From contig NZ_JACJKS010000008.1 in NCBI RefSeq assembly GCF_016901695.1, positions 1 to 64,000 of the forward strand: DNA of 64,000 nt, given 5' to 3'. This stretch comes from Mordavella massiliensis (GTDB lineage: Bacteria; Bacillota; Clostridia; Lachnospirales; Lachnospiraceae). Both the position numbers and the translations under genes were made by a program. The notes beneath the pieces were generated by a model. The model made no database searches. It was not told where the DNA came from and was given only the letters and a program-made list of their open reading frames with translations. This document shows positions 42,340-51,627 of the stretch, piece after piece; positions within the stretch are counted from its first letter, which is position 1, and each line of letters starts with the position of its first letter.

Positions 42340-43803
42340 CTATGAGATGAACAGGGATCCGAGCGGGTATGCGATAAAGCTCAGCACCAGGATGCCGGCG
42401 ATGGCGAACAGACCGCCCCAGACAAACATGGACTTTGTATCCGTCCAGCCGGATCCGATGGCCACTGTGTTGACCGTACTCTGTCCTGCAGGCGTCATGT
42501 TGCAGATGGCTGCCGCGAAGCCGACCATACATACGACTACGCCCACATTGACGCTGCCTGCCGGCAGGGCTGTCAGCACGGACAGCGCCACGGAACTTAC
42601 CACGGTCGTTGTCACGATGTTGGACGAGAAGTTTGTCTCCACGACCGCCCATGTCATGAAGAACAGGATCAGGCCGATCACAGGCAGGTTGGCTGTCAGC
42701 GGCTCGAGGGCGCCTGTCAGCCATGCGCTGATGCCCACGTCCTCGTTGGTCAGGCAGGAGCCAAGCTGAGTGGCGGCCGCTGTCATGAGCACGCTGCCCC
42801 ACAGAACGCCTTTGCTGACGGTCTCTTTGAAGTTCATGATGCTCTCGCCGTCCACGCGCACGATGAAGAGGATGACGCAGCCAAGAAGCGGCGGCATCGC
42901 CGTGGACCAGCTGTTGATCGTCTCATATACCTGGGGCAGCACGCCCTTGACAAGGCTGGGGCCAACCCAGAGCACAACGGTGAGGGCCATGACGCCCAGG
43001 ATCACTTTCTCCTTGAAATCCGCCGCCGGCACAGTGCCCCGTAAAGCCATGGCCTTCTCCGGCTGGATCGTGTGCACGTCGTCCGGACGGTAGATAAACT
43101 TGAAGATCAGGATCAGGATGATGATCAGGATGATACCGGCCGGGATACCCATCGCCATGTACTGGAACTGGTTCACATCATTTCCGGTAGCGGCTGTGTA
43201 GTAGCCGATGGCCATGGTCGGCCACACGTGCCCGATGGCGGTCATACCGGAGGAAAGGCTGATGCAGAACGCTGTTCCCATCATGATCACATTGCCGGCC
43301 TTTCCGCCCCTCTTCAGTTCAAGCACCTTGAAGATATCCTCCAGGAAGGGCATGAACGCCACAAAGAGTACGGACGGGGAGATGAACAGTCCCATGAACG
43401 TCACCGCCGCCAGCAGGAAGCAGATGAAGTACCAGGGGCCTCTCCTGGCGATCCGGTTTGTGATGAAAAATACCGTACACCGGCGCACGAAATTCGTCTT
43501 CGACAGCGGGTATACGAGCATAAAGGTAAACAGCAGGAAGGCCACGGTCGTGTTGCCGAAGGCTCCCGCGAATGTGCCTGAAAACCCGAATACGGGCAGC
43601 ATGCCAAGGGCCAGCAGAGTGATCATACTCGGCCAGTCGATGGAGATGCCGATCCACATGATCAGTGAACCGAAAAATACGCCCAGTACTGCCCACGCGT
43701 CTTTGGAAAGCCCTGCGGTCTCCGGCATGAGCCGGGATCCGATGATGACTACCAGTGCGAGGATCAGAAAGGCTGTGTCTTTTACGCTCTTTTTGCTTTG
43801 CAT
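42340..43803 (-). CDS. SLC13/DASS-family anion permease
   Basis: A 487-residue inner-membrane protein with about 11-12 hydrophobic segments. Family elements include MGLFISPSVLFVAFMPFLEDIF, the TAIGHVWPT stretch, and a late ETNFSSNIVTTTVVSSVAL (about 395-413) equivalent to the SNT-type hairpin of Na+/dicarboxylate carriers. Members import di- and tricarboxylates or related anions. It opens the operon that includes the FAD oxidoreductase and chorismate-mutase-like genes and is divergent from a LysR regulator. AGGAGAAAC precedes the ATG. Confidence 0.85.
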   Translation of the reverse strand: MQSKKSVKDTAFLILALVVIIGSRLMPETAGLSKDAWAVLGVFFGSLIMWIGISIDWPSMITLLALGMLPVFGFSGTFAGAFGNTTVAFLLFTFMLVYPLSKTNFVRRCTVFFITNRIARRGPWYFICFLLAAVTFMGLFISPSVLFVAFMPFLEDIFKVLELKRGGKAGNVIMMGTAFCISLSSGMTAIGHVWPTMAIGYYTAATGNDVNQFQYMAMGIPAGIILIIILILIFKFIYRPDDVHTIQPEKAMALRGTVPAADFKEKVILGVMALTVVLWVGPSLVKGVLPQVYETINSWSTAMPPLLGCVILFIVRVDGESIMNFKETVSKGVLWGSVLMTAAATQLGSCLTNEDVGISAWLTGALEPLTANLPVIGLILFFMTWAVVETNFSSNIVTTTVVSSVALSVLTALPAGSVNVGVVVCMVGFAAAICNMTPAGQSTVNTVAIGSGWTDTKSMFVWGGLFAIAGILVLSFIAYPLGSLFIS

Positions 43804-43840
43804 AGTGTTTCTCCTCTCTTTCCTTTTCGCTTTCCTTTGC

Positions 43841-43901
43841 TAAAGCATTAAACTATTTCTATACTATTGTAATAACTTTCTTGCTATTTGTAAAGCATTA
43901 A
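43841..43901. promoter_or_regulatory. Paired TAAAGCATTAA sites between permease and lysR genes
   Basis: TAAAGCATTAA occurs at 43841-43851 and again at 43891-43901, exactly 50 bp apart in the same orientation, in an AT-rich divergent gap of 171 bp. This spacing places both on the same face of the helix and suits a LysR tetramer that bends DNA. Confidence 0.5.
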
Positions 43902-43974
43902 TATACAATGTTACTAATAGGATTTTCTTATATCATTTATATTTGATAATTATTTCACAACAGGAGGTATCCCC

Positions 43975-44874
43975 ATGCAGCTCCACCAGATGCGCTATGT
44001 CCTTGAGGCCGCGAAGAAAAAGAGTTTCTCCGCAGCGGCCAAATCCCTCTACCTCTCCCAGCCCTCCCTCTCCCAGCAGATCCTGCACCTGGAGAAGGAG
44101 CTGGGCATCGCCCTCTTTGTGCGCCACTCCAAGTCCGTGTCCCTCACCGAGGCGGGCGAGCAGTTTGTCGCATCCGCCGAGAGGATCCTCAACGAGGTGG
44201 ACCGGCTGAAGGAGAACATGGAAAAATTCAGCCTGCTGGAGGCCGGCACCCTGCGCATCGGCATCCTGTGGATCGCCGGCTACCTGCAGATCCCCCGGGT
44301 CATAACCGACTACCACAGCGCCTTTCCCCGCATCCGCTACCAGCTCCACGTGGAGGGGAGCAACACGCTGTTCTCCATGCTCCGATCCCGGCAGATCAAC
44401 GCCGCCTTCCTCATCCACTCCGGGGAACTGCCGGATCCCGGGGAGTACTTCTTCCACAAAGTCATGGACGACCGCTATGTGGCCGTCCTCTCGGAGGCGC
44501 ATCCCCTGGCGGAAAAGCCTGTCCTGGCAGTGCGGGACCTGGACGGGCAGGACATCCTCATGCCCGCCAGGGCGTCCGCCTTCCGCACGGAGATCGAGCA
44601 GCTCTTTTCAGAGCACCATATCACGCCAAACGTCATCTGCGAGACAAGTCAGTCCGACATCGTCATGCAGTTGGCGGCGCGCAACCTGGCCATCGGCTTT
44701 GCCTCCCGCTCCATCGCGGAGAAGCTCCTCCTGCCCGGCTGCCGCATCGTCCCTCTGGAGGCGGCCATCACGCGCCCCATTTACTATGTCACGCCGCGGG
44801 AGTTCCTGGATTACCCGGCTGTCCGGTCCTTTACAGAGTTCGTACAGTCCTACTCCTTTCAGTCCCCGTCATAA
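43975..44874 (+). CDS. LysR-family transcriptional regulator
   Basis: A 299-residue regulator: winged HTH at residues 1-60 (QLHQMRYVLEAAKKKSFSAA, LYLSQPSLSQQILHLEKEL) and a periplasmic-binding-like effector domain (about 90-295) ending in the usual variable tail. LysR proteins generally activate the divergent gene when an acid metabolite binds; here that would be the SLC13-type permease operon. The start is supported by AGGAGG about 7 nt upstream, and a good terminator follows at 44889. Confidence 0.92.
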   Translation: MQLHQMRYVLEAAKKKSFSAAAKSLYLSQPSLSQQILHLEKELGIALFVRHSKSVSLTEAGEQFVASAERILNEVDRLKENMEKFSLLEAGTLRIGILWIAGYLQIPRVITDYHSAFPRIRYQLHVEGSNTLFSMLRSRQINAAFLIHSGELPDPGEYFFHKVMDDRYVAVLSEAHPLAEKPVLAVRDLDGQDILMPARASAFRTEIEQLFSEHHITPNVICETSQSDIVMQLAARNLAIGFASRSIAEKLLLPGCRIVPLEAAITRPIYYVTPREFLDYPAVRSFTEFVQSYSFQSPS

Positions 44875-44888
44875 CAGCTCTTCGCAAA

Positions 44889-44921
44889 AGAAGGCGGCCC
44901 GGTCGCACCGGTCCGCCTTTT
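44889..44921. terminator. Bidirectional terminator between lysR and the lysine transporter gene
   Basis: AAGGCGG-C-CCGGT (44891-44903) pairs with ACCGG-T-CCGCCTT, with A residues on the left and TTTT on the right; the genes on either side converge. Confidence 0.75.
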
Positions 44922-44951
44922 CATTTGAACGTCGGATATATCTTATTTTTC

Positions 44952-46571
44952 TTATGCCGCTTCTTTTCCCGTTATCTTCCGGATCACAAGCAGCACGGCG
45001 ATGGTCACGACAATGCCCGCCGGCAGCGCGATCCAGGCGCTCTGCACAAAGCCAGCCAGGATATAGATAAAGAAGGAGATCGCCGCCACTGTGATAGCGT
45101 AGGGAAGCTGCGTCGTCACGTGGTTCACGTGGTTGCACTGGGCGCCCGCCGAGGACATGATGGTCGTATCCGAGATGGGCGAGCAGTGGTCGCCGCAGAC
45201 AGCGCCTGCCATGCAGGCGGAGATGGAGATGATCATCATCGTCTCATTCTGTCCCTGGAACACCGCCACCACGATGGGGATCAGGATGCCGAAGGTTCCC
45301 CAGGATGTGCCCGTTGCAAAGGCCAGCCCGCATCCCACCAGGAACACAATGGCAGGCAGGAAGTTCATCATGCCGGACGCGCTCGTCTTCACCAGCTCGG
45401 ACACGAACACATCCGCGCCCAGGCTGTCCGTCATGGCCTTCAGCGTCCAGGCGAAGGTCAGGATCAGGATGGCCGGCACCATGGCCTTAAAGCCCTCCGG
45501 CACGCAGCCCATGCACTCGTCAAACCGGATCACCCGGCGCACCAGGTAAAAGACGATGGTGATCACATAGGCAAAGAAGCTTCCCAGCACCAGGCCGACA
45601 GAGGCGTCGCTCTGGGAGAAGGAGGTGATAAAGTCCGTCCCGGAGAAGAAACCGCCCGTGTAGATCATGCCGATGACGCAGCAGATGATGAGGAGGACAA
45701 CCGGGAATACCAGGTCGATGACGCCTCCCTTTCCCTCCACGATCTCTTTCTCCGCGTCCGCGTAGGGGCGGTCCGGCGTCGTGTAGAGGTCGCCCTTGAT
45801 GGCGTTGTCCTCATGCACCCGCATGGAGCCGTAGTCCACCTTCAGGAGCGACAGACCGATCATCATGGTGATGGTCAGCAGCGCATAGAAGTTGTAGGGG
45901 ATGGCGCGGATGAAAATGGAGAAGCCGTCCTCCCCCGGCACAAAGCCCGTCACAGCCGCCGCCCAGGATGAGATGGGCGCGATGATGCACACCGGCGCCG
46001 CCGTGGCGTCGATCAGGTAAGCCAGCTTGGCCCTGGAAATGTTGTGCTTGTCCGTCACGGGACGCATCACGCTCCCAACGGTCAGGCAGTTGAAATAGTC
46101 GTCGATAAAGATCAGCACACCCAAAAGGATCGTGGCCAGCTGGGCCCCTGTCCTTGACTTGATGTGATTCTTGGCCCACTCGCCGAAGGCGGCGGACCCG
46201 CCCACCTTGTTCATCATGCACACCATGATGCCCAGGATGACAAGGAACACGATAATACCTACGTTGTAGCTGTCTGAGAGGACGGAGATGATCCCCCCCT
46301 GGAACACATGGGTGATGGTCCCCTCAAAAGCAAAGCCCGAATAAAAGATGCCGCCGATCAGGATGCCGACAAACAGGGAGCTGTACACCTCCTTCGTGAT
46401 CAGCGCCAGAACGATGGCCACCAGCGGCGGGAGCAGGGACCAGGGTGTGGCGAACATCTCCGGCACATACTCCTCCCCCTCCTCAGCCGCCATGGCAAGC
46501 AGCGGACTGCAGGCCACGACCAGCATAACTGTGGACAGCATCCACAGAATCTTTCTCTTTCCATTCCTCAT
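44952..46571 (-). CDS. lysW: NhaC-family transporter, predicted lysine permease (LysW type)
   Basis: A 539-residue inner-membrane protein of the NhaC Na+/H+ antiporter superfamily with about 12 hydrophobic segments. FVGILIGGIFYSG, FIDDYFNCLTVGSVMRPVTD (about 157-176) and CGDHCSPISDTTIMSSAGA are family signatures. NhaC-like genes behind lysine riboswitches were named lysW and predicted to import lysine; this one has a clear lysine riboswitch (46756-46917). The N terminus (1-30) resembles a signal peptide ending AMAAEEGEE, unlike most relatives. AGAGGAAG lies before the ATG at 46571; the frame runs further upstream through the terminator hairpin and is not coding there. Confidence 0.85.
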   Translation of the reverse strand: MRNGKRKILWMLSTVMLVVACSPLLAMAAEEGEEYVPEMFATPWSLLPPLVAIVLALITKEVYSSLFVGILIGGIFYSGFAFEGTITHVFQGGIISVLSDSYNVGIIVFLVILGIMVCMMNKVGGSAAFGEWAKNHIKSRTGAQLATILLGVLIFIDDYFNCLTVGSVMRPVTDKHNISRAKLAYLIDATAAPVCIIAPISSWAAAVTGFVPGEDGFSIFIRAIPYNFYALLTITMMIGLSLLKVDYGSMRVHEDNAIKGDLYTTPDRPYADAEKEIVEGKGGVIDLVFPVVLLIICCVIGMIYTGGFFSGTDFITSFSQSDASVGLVLGSFFAYVITIVFYLVRRVIRFDECMGCVPEGFKAMVPAILILTFAWTLKAMTDSLGADVFVSELVKTSASGMMNFLPAIVFLVGCGLAFATGTSWGTFGILIPIVVAVFQGQNETMMIISISACMAGAVCGDHCSPISDTTIMSSAGAQCNHVNHVTTQLPYAITVAAISFFIYILAGFVQSAWIALPAGIVVTIAVLLVIRKITGKEAA

Positions 46572-46651
46572 ACGTATCTTCCTCTCTTTTTCATGTTTGG
46601 GAGTCCCCCAGGGCTCCTCTTTTTTCGAGTACCGGAAAACCGGCAGACAAA

Positions 46652-46690
46652 AATGCCATGGACAAGAGCAGTCGCACTCATCCATGGCAC
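46652..46690 (-). terminator. Expression-platform terminator of the lysine riboswitch
   Basis: On the minus strand GCCATGGA and TCCATGGC form a perfect stem (outer arms near 46689 and 46654) followed by ATTTTTG. It lies between the riboswitch aptamer and the transporter start, as expected for transcription attenuation in the presence of lysine. Confidence 0.85.
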
Positions 46691-46755
46691 AGAACTTCTG
46701 ATCCGCGCGCCGGCCTTACCCGCCGGCCGCACAGGCCTTTCTCATCTTATACTAT

Positions 46756-46917
46756 GATAGCGCTCCACAGTTGTGACAGTCCGCAGGATCTTCTCCGTAC
46801 GTCCCAGGAATGCTGCCCGGGCGGCAGCCCTCCTTCGGCGGGATCCCCTTTCCCTGTCACGCGGCAGCCTGCCCGGGCTGTGGCCGCGCGGTACTGATGA
46901 AGCCCGCACCTCTATCC
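46756..46917 (-). ncRNA. Lysine riboswitch (L box) aptamer
   Basis: Minus-strand landmarks in order: GATAGAGGTGCG, TTCATCAGTA, ACAGGGAAAGGGG, CCGCCGAAGG, CTGGG, GGACTGTCA and GGAGCGCTATC. The first and last close helix P1 (GATAG with CTATC). This order and these conserved bases are those of the five-way-junction lysine riboswitch. Binding of lysine would favour the downstream terminator and shut off the transporter gene. The 534-bp gap 46572-47105 holds only this system and the PFOR terminator. Confidence 0.92.
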
Positions 46918-46941
46918 AGTTCGTCTTATCCATATAGCAAT

Positions 46942-46970
46942 GTTGTACCATTTTTCCGCGGAAATGTCAA
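46942..46970 (-). promoter_or_regulatory. Promoter of the lysine riboswitch transcript
   Basis: Perfect TTGACA (46965-46970), 17-bp spacer, TACAAC (46942-46947), placed about 25 bp before helix P1 of the riboswitch. Confidence 0.65.
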
Positions 46971-47017
46971 CCTGCGCGCACACAAACACCGAAAGTGCCA
47001 AAAGCCGCAGTCCAATA

Positions 47018-47064
47018 CAAAAAACTGCCGCAGGACAAGCCTGATGCCTGTCCCGCGGCAGTTG
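47018..47064 (-). terminator. Terminator of the PFOR gene
   Basis: On the minus strand AACTGCCGC-GGGACA pairs with TGTCC-TGCGGCAGTT and is followed by a run of T (47018-47022 region), about 40 nt after the PFOR stop codon. Confidence 0.85.
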
Positions 47065-47105
47065 TGAAATCTGTCTGTGCCGCTTCTGTGCAGCCGGGGA
47101 TCTTT

Positions 47106-50100
47106 TTATTCCTCGCCGTACAGAGTTACCAGCTTCTTCAGATATGCGTATCTCTCCATAGCTTCCTGCTCGTTCTTTGCGAAGAGTTTCGCCGCTCTCT
47201 CCGGATTGGATCTCTTCAGAGCGTTGTAACGGACCTCGCCGTCCAGGAACTCCTGGTATCCCTCTTCCTTCGGCTCCTTGCTGTCCAGCGTGAATTTCGC
47301 GCCTTCTGCAGCCGGGTTGAAGCGGAAGTTGTTCCAGTAACCGCACTCTACTGCAAGCTGCTCCTCGGTCTGAGCCTTGCTCATGCCCTTCTTGATACCG
47401 TGGTTGATACACGGAGCATATGCGATGATCAGGGACGGTCCCGGATAAGCCTCTGCCTCTGCGATGGCCTTTACGGTCTGGTTGAAGTCAGCGCCCATGG
47501 CGATCTGCGCTACGTATACATAGCCGTAGCTCATAGCGATGCCTGCCAGGTCTTTCTTCTTCGTCTCCTTACCGTTTGCAGCGAACTGTGCTGTCGCACC
47601 GGTCTTGGTAGCCTTGGAGGACTGTCCGCCTGTGTTGGAGTAAACCTCGGTGTCGAATACCATGATGTTGATATCCTCGCCGCTTGCGAGCACGTGGTCA
47701 ACGCCGCCGAATCCGATATCGTAAGCCCATCCGTCACCGCCGAAGATCCACTGGGACTTCTTGGCCAGGAAGTCTTTATTCTTTACAACGTCCTTGCAGA
47801 GGTCGCAGTCGCATCCCTCCAGAACGGATACAAGCTTGTCTGTCGCATCGCCGTTGCTTGCGCCGCAGTTGAAGGTATCCAGGTATGCCTGGCATGCCTC
47901 TTTCACCTCTGCGGAAGCCTTGTCAGATGCAGCGATCTCCTCTACTTCTGCTTTTAATCTCTTCCGGATCGCCTTCTGCGCGAGCAGCATGCCGTAACCA
48001 AACTCAGCGTTGTCCTCAAACAGGGAGTTGGACCATGCCGGGCCCTGTCCCTTCTCGTTTACCGTGTAAGGTGTGGACGGTGAGGAGTTGCCCCAGATGG
48101 AGGAGCATCCTGTTGCGTTCGCAATGTACATTCTGTCGCCGAACAACTGTGTTACCAGTTTTGCGTACGGTGTCTCGCCGCAGCCTGCGCATGCGCCGGA
48201 GAACTCAAGGAGCGGCTGTTTGAACTGGCTGCCCTTTACAGTCTCGGGTTTGAACTTGGCAACAACTTCCGGTTTCACCTCGATCTCTCTGCCGAAATCG
48301 AATACGTCCTGAGAAGCAACGTTTGCCTCCATGTTCTCCATAACGAGAGCCTTCTCGCCCTTCTTGCCCGGGCATACATTTGCACAGGAGCCGCATCCGG
48401 TACAGTCGTAAGCGGATACTGTCATGGTGAACTTCAGGCCGGGCATACCGATCATATCGATGGCCTGTGTTCCCTCCGGAGCCTTTGCAAGCTCTTCCTC
48501 TGTCAGGGCTACCGGACGGATAACAGCATGCGGACATACATATGCGCAGCGGTTACACTGGATACAGTTCTCAGCCTTCCATACCGGGATGTCCACTGCG
48601 ATCCCGCGTCTCTCGTATGCGGAGGAACCGGACGGTGTGGAGCCGTCTACATAGTCGTTAAAGGCAGATACCGGCAGGCTGTTGCCTTCCTGGGAATTTA
48701 CCTTTGTCTGGATGTTCTTTACGAAGTTTACAACATCCTCTCTTCCGCCCTTTACTTCCGGTGTGAAGAGACCCTCATCCTGGCAGGATTTCCAGGACTC
48801 CGGAACTTCCACTTCGTGCACCTGTTTTGCACCGGCGTCGATGGCGTCGTAGTTCATCTGAACGATCTTGTCGCCCTTTCTTCCGTAGGTAGCCTTTGCA
48901 GCCTTCTTCATCAGGTCGATGGCTTCCTCCTCCGGAATGATGGCTGCCAGCTTGAAGAATGCAGACTGAAGGACTGTGTTGATACGTCCGCCAAGTCCGA
49001 TCTCCTTACCGATCTTGATACCGTCGATGGTGTAGAACTTGATGTTGTGGTCAGCGATGTAAGCCTTTACCTGTCCCGGCAGATGCTTCTCAAGGCCTTC
49101 CATATCCCACGGGCAGTTCAGAAGGAATGTGCCTCCGTCTACCAGCTCCTGCACCATGTTGTACTTGTTCACATAGGACGGGTTGTGGCAGGCAACAAAG
49201 TTTGCCTGGTGGATCAGGTATGTGGATTTGATCGGCTTCTTACCGAAACGCAGGTGGGACATGGTCACGCCGCCGGACTTCTTGGAGTCATAGTCAAAGT
49301 AAGCCTGGGCGTACATGTCTGTGTTGTCGCCGATGATCTTGATGGAGTTCTTGTTTGCTCCGACAGTACCGTCAGCGCCAAGGCCCCAGAACTTGCAGTT
49401 GATGGTTCCCTCCGGTGTGGTAACGAGAGCCGGGCCTGCCTCCAGGGACAGATGTGTCACATCGTCCTCGATGCCGATGGTGAATCTTGCCTTCTCTGTG
49501 TTGTTGAATACCGCAACGATCTGTGCAGGTGTGGTATCCTTGGAGCCGAGTCCGTAGCGTCCGCTTAATACCGGGATGCTGTCGAATTTGGATCCCTTCA
49601 GCGCGGATACAACGTCCAGGTACAGAGGCTCGCCCTGTGCGCCGGGCTCTTTTGTCCTGTCAAGAACATTGATGTATTTTACTGTATCCGGGATCGCGTC
49701 GATCAGGGCCTGTGCGCAGAACGGACGGTACAGGCGTACTTTCACAACGCCCACTTTCTCGCCTGCTGCAAGCAGGTAGTCGATGGTCTCCTCGATGGTA
49801 TCGCACACGGAACCCATGGCGATGATCACCTTCTCGGCATCCTCTGCGCCGTAGTAGTTGAACAGCTTGTAGTTCGTTCCGATCTTTGCGTTTACCTTGT
49901 CCATGTATTCCTGAACGATGGCCGGCATAGCGTCATAGTAGGGGTTGCACGCCTCTCTTGCCTGGAAGAAGATATCCGGGTTCTGAGCGGAACCTCTCTG
50001 GCATGGATGGTTCGGGTTCAGCGCATGGTTTCTGAACGCGTCGATGGCATCCATGTCCACCATGTCCTTCAGATCCTCGTAATCCCATGTCTCGATCTTC

Positions 50101-50642
50101 TGGATCTCATGAGAAGTACGGAATCCGTCGAAGAAGTTGATGAAGGGGAGTTTGCCCTTGAGAGCTGCGCAGTGTGCAACCGGGCTTAAGTCCATAACCT
50201 CCTGCACGCTGGACTCACAGAGCATGGCAGCTCCGGTCTGACGGCATGCATACACGTCAGAGTGATCGCCGAAGATGGAAAGCGCATGGCTTGCCAGAGC
50301 ACGTGCGGACACGTGGAACACACCCGGAAGCTGCTCGCCCGCTACCTTGTACAGGTTCGGGATCATCAGCAGCAGTCCCTGTGAAGCTGTAAATGTCGTC
50401 GTGAGAGCGCCTGCTGCCAGGGATCCGTGTACGGCGCCTGCAGCTCCGGCCTCTGACTGCATCTCAGTCACCTGAACAGTCTGTCCGAAGATATTCTTTC
50501 TTCCCTGTGTTGCCCACTCATCCACATGTTCAGGCATAACAGAGGATGGAGTAATCGGGTAGATCGTTGCGACTTCCGTGTAGGCATATGCCACATGAGC
50601 CGCAGCCTGATTACCATCCATGGTCTTCATTTTTCTAGCCAT
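47106..50642 (-). CDS. nifJ: Pyruvate:ferredoxin (flavodoxin) oxidoreductase
   Basis: A 1178-residue single-chain PFOR that converts pyruvate and CoA to acetyl-CoA and CO2 and reduces ferredoxin, the central step of anaerobic fermentation. Domains in order: I, TPP half (starts AAAHVAYAYTEVATIYPITP); II-IV; the two-cluster ferredoxin domain with CIQCNRCAYVCP (about 688-699) and CTGCGSCANVCP (about 745-756); then the TPP-binding C-terminal part with CAGCGETPYAKLVTQLFGDR (about 815-834) and the GDGWAYDIGFGG motif, plus a last cluster cysteine near CDCDLC. Length is normal. Monocistronic with its own promoter and terminator; AAGGAGG ribosome site. Confidence 0.97.
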   Translation of the reverse strand: MARKMKTMDGNQAAAHVAYAYTEVATIYPITPSSVMPEHVDEWATQGRKNIFGQTVQVTEMQSEAGAAGAVHGSLAAGALTTTFTASQGLLLMIPNLYKVAGEQLPGVFHVSARALASHALSIFGDHSDVYACRQTGAAMLCESSVQEVMDLSPVAHCAALKGKLPFINFFDGFRTSHEIQKIETWDYEDLKDMVDMDAIDAFRNHALNPNHPCQRGSAQNPDIFFQAREACNPYYDAMPAIVQEYMDKVNAKIGTNYKLFNYYGAEDAEKVIIAMGSVCDTIEETIDYLLAAGEKVGVVKVRLYRPFCAQALIDAIPDTVKYINVLDRTKEPGAQGEPLYLDVVSALKGSKFDSIPVLSGRYGLGSKDTTPAQIVAVFNNTEKARFTIGIEDDVTHLSLEAGPALVTTPEGTINCKFWGLGADGTVGANKNSIKIIGDNTDMYAQAYFDYDSKKSGGVTMSHLRFGKKPIKSTYLIHQANFVACHNPSYVNKYNMVQELVDGGTFLLNCPWDMEGLEKHLPGQVKAYIADHNIKFYTIDGIKIGKEIGLGGRINTVLQSAFFKLAAIIPEEEAIDLMKKAAKATYGRKGDKIVQMNYDAIDAGAKQVHEVEVPESWKSCQDEGLFTPEVKGGREDVVNFVKNIQTKVNSQEGNSLPVSAFNDYVDGSTPSGSSAYERRGIAVDIPVWKAENCIQCNRCAYVCPHAVIRPVALTEEELAKAPEGTQAIDMIGMPGLKFTMTVSAYDCTGCGSCANVCPGKKGEKALVMENMEANVASQDVFDFGREIEVKPEVVAKFKPETVKGSQFKQPLLEFSGACAGCGETPYAKLVTQLFGDRMYIANATGCSSIWGNSSPSTPYTVNEKGQGPAWSNSLFEDNAEFGYGMLLAQKAIRKRLKAEVEEIAASDKASAEVKEACQAYLDTFNCGASNGDATDKLVSVLEGCDCDLCKDVVKNKDFLAKKSQWIFGGDGWAYDIGFGGVDHVLASGEDINIMVFDTEVYSNTGGQSSKATKTGATAQFAANGKETKKKDLAGIAMSYGYVYVAQIAMGADFNQTVKAIAEAEAYPGPSLIIAYAPCINHGIKKGMSKAQTEEQLAVECGYWNNFRFNPAAEGAKFTLDSKEPKEEGYQEFLDGEVRYNALKRSNPERAAKLFAKNEQEAMERYAYLKKLVTLYGEE

Positions 50643-50702
50643 TTTTCTTGTTCCTCCTTAGATTTTTGAAAAATAATAAATTATTTTTTCACATATATCA
50701 TT

Positions 50703-50731
50703 ATTATAGACCGTACATTTTTAAAAGTCCA
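50703..50731 (-). promoter_or_regulatory. Promoter of the PFOR gene
   Basis: Minus strand TGGACT (50726-50731), 17-bp spacer, perfect TATAAT (50703-50708), in a strongly AT-rich gap that also carries the AAGGAGG ribosome binding site. Confidence 0.65.
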
Positions 50732-50735
50732 GATT

Positions 50736-51614
50736 TTACTCTGTTTTCTTTTGTTTCTTTTTCGGTACAAACCCCCGCCTGCCGCACAGGATCCACACCG
50801 CCGACACGATCACGAGAACGCCGGCCAGAAGCTGGGACACCGGAACTTCCGTGCCCGGGATAAGGAGCTGGTCCGTGCGCAGCCCCTCGATCCAGAACCG
50901 CCCCGCCCCGTAGAGTGCCAGATAGAGGAGGAACACCTCCCCGTCAAACTTTTTGCGCGTCCTGTAGAGGAGCATGCATGCGAGGACGAGCAGGCACCAC
51001 ACCGACTCGTAGAGGTAGGTGGGGTGCACCTGGATGCAGGATATGCCGCCCACCGTTTCCTCGTGGGCCCGGATCGCCTCCGTCAGGTCCGATGCGCGCA
51101 CCGCGTCCACGGGAAGGCGCATGGCAAAGAGGCTGTCCGTGTACTCGCCGAAGGCCTCCCGGTTAAAGAAGTTGCCCCACCGGCCGATCATCTGGCCGGT
51201 GACAAGGCCAAGCCCGGCCGTGTCCAGCATGAGGGCCACGGAAAGCTTCTTGACGCGGGCCACCGCGAACACCGTGATGACCGCCGCGATGACGCCGCCG
51301 TAGATGGCCAGGCCGCCGTGCCGGGTGTTGAAGATCTCCAGCAGGTTGTCTCTGTACATGTCCCAGGCAAATACCACGTAGTAGATCCGGGCGCCGATGA
51401 TGCCGAAGATAATGGCAAAGATAGCCAGATCCAGGTAGTCCTCCTGGTTCTGGCCCGTCCGTTTCGCCTCCATCATCGCCATCCCGATCCCCGCCAGCAT
51501 GCCAAGGCCGATGACGATGCCGTAGTAGGCGATGTCAAAGCCAAAGACAGTCAGCGTCTTGCCCACGTGCTCCAGGTGGATGCCCAGGTTGGGAAAATCA
51601 ATGAATGTATGCAT
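50736..51614 (-). CDS. lgt: Prolipoprotein diacylglyceryl transferase
   Basis: Transfers diacylglycerol from phosphatidylglycerol to the lipobox cysteine of prolipoproteins, such as the two binding proteins in this window. The 292-residue protein has about seven helices and the family signature GRWGNFFNREAFG (about 144-156). GARIYYVVFAWD and the HPTYLYESVW stretch are also conserved. The start at 51614 lies 13 nt after ychF with a weak AGAGG site, so the two genes are probably cotranscribed. The extra upstream frame to 51674 lies inside ychF. Confidence 0.95.
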   Translation of the reverse strand: MHTFIDFPNLGIHLEHVGKTLTVFGFDIAYYGIVIGLGMLAGIGMAMMEAKRTGQNQEDYLDLAIFAIIFGIIGARIYYVVFAWDMYRDNLLEIFNTRHGGLAIYGGVIAAVITVFAVARVKKLSVALMLDTAGLGLVTGQMIGRWGNFFNREAFGEYTDSLFAMRLPVDAVRASDLTEAIRAHEETVGGISCIQVHPTYLYESVWCLLVLACMLLYRTRKKFDGEVFLLYLALYGAGRFWIEGLRTDQLLIPGTEVPVSQLLAGVLVIVSAVWILCGRRGFVPKKKQKKTE

Positions 51615-51627
51615 AGTATGATGCCTC

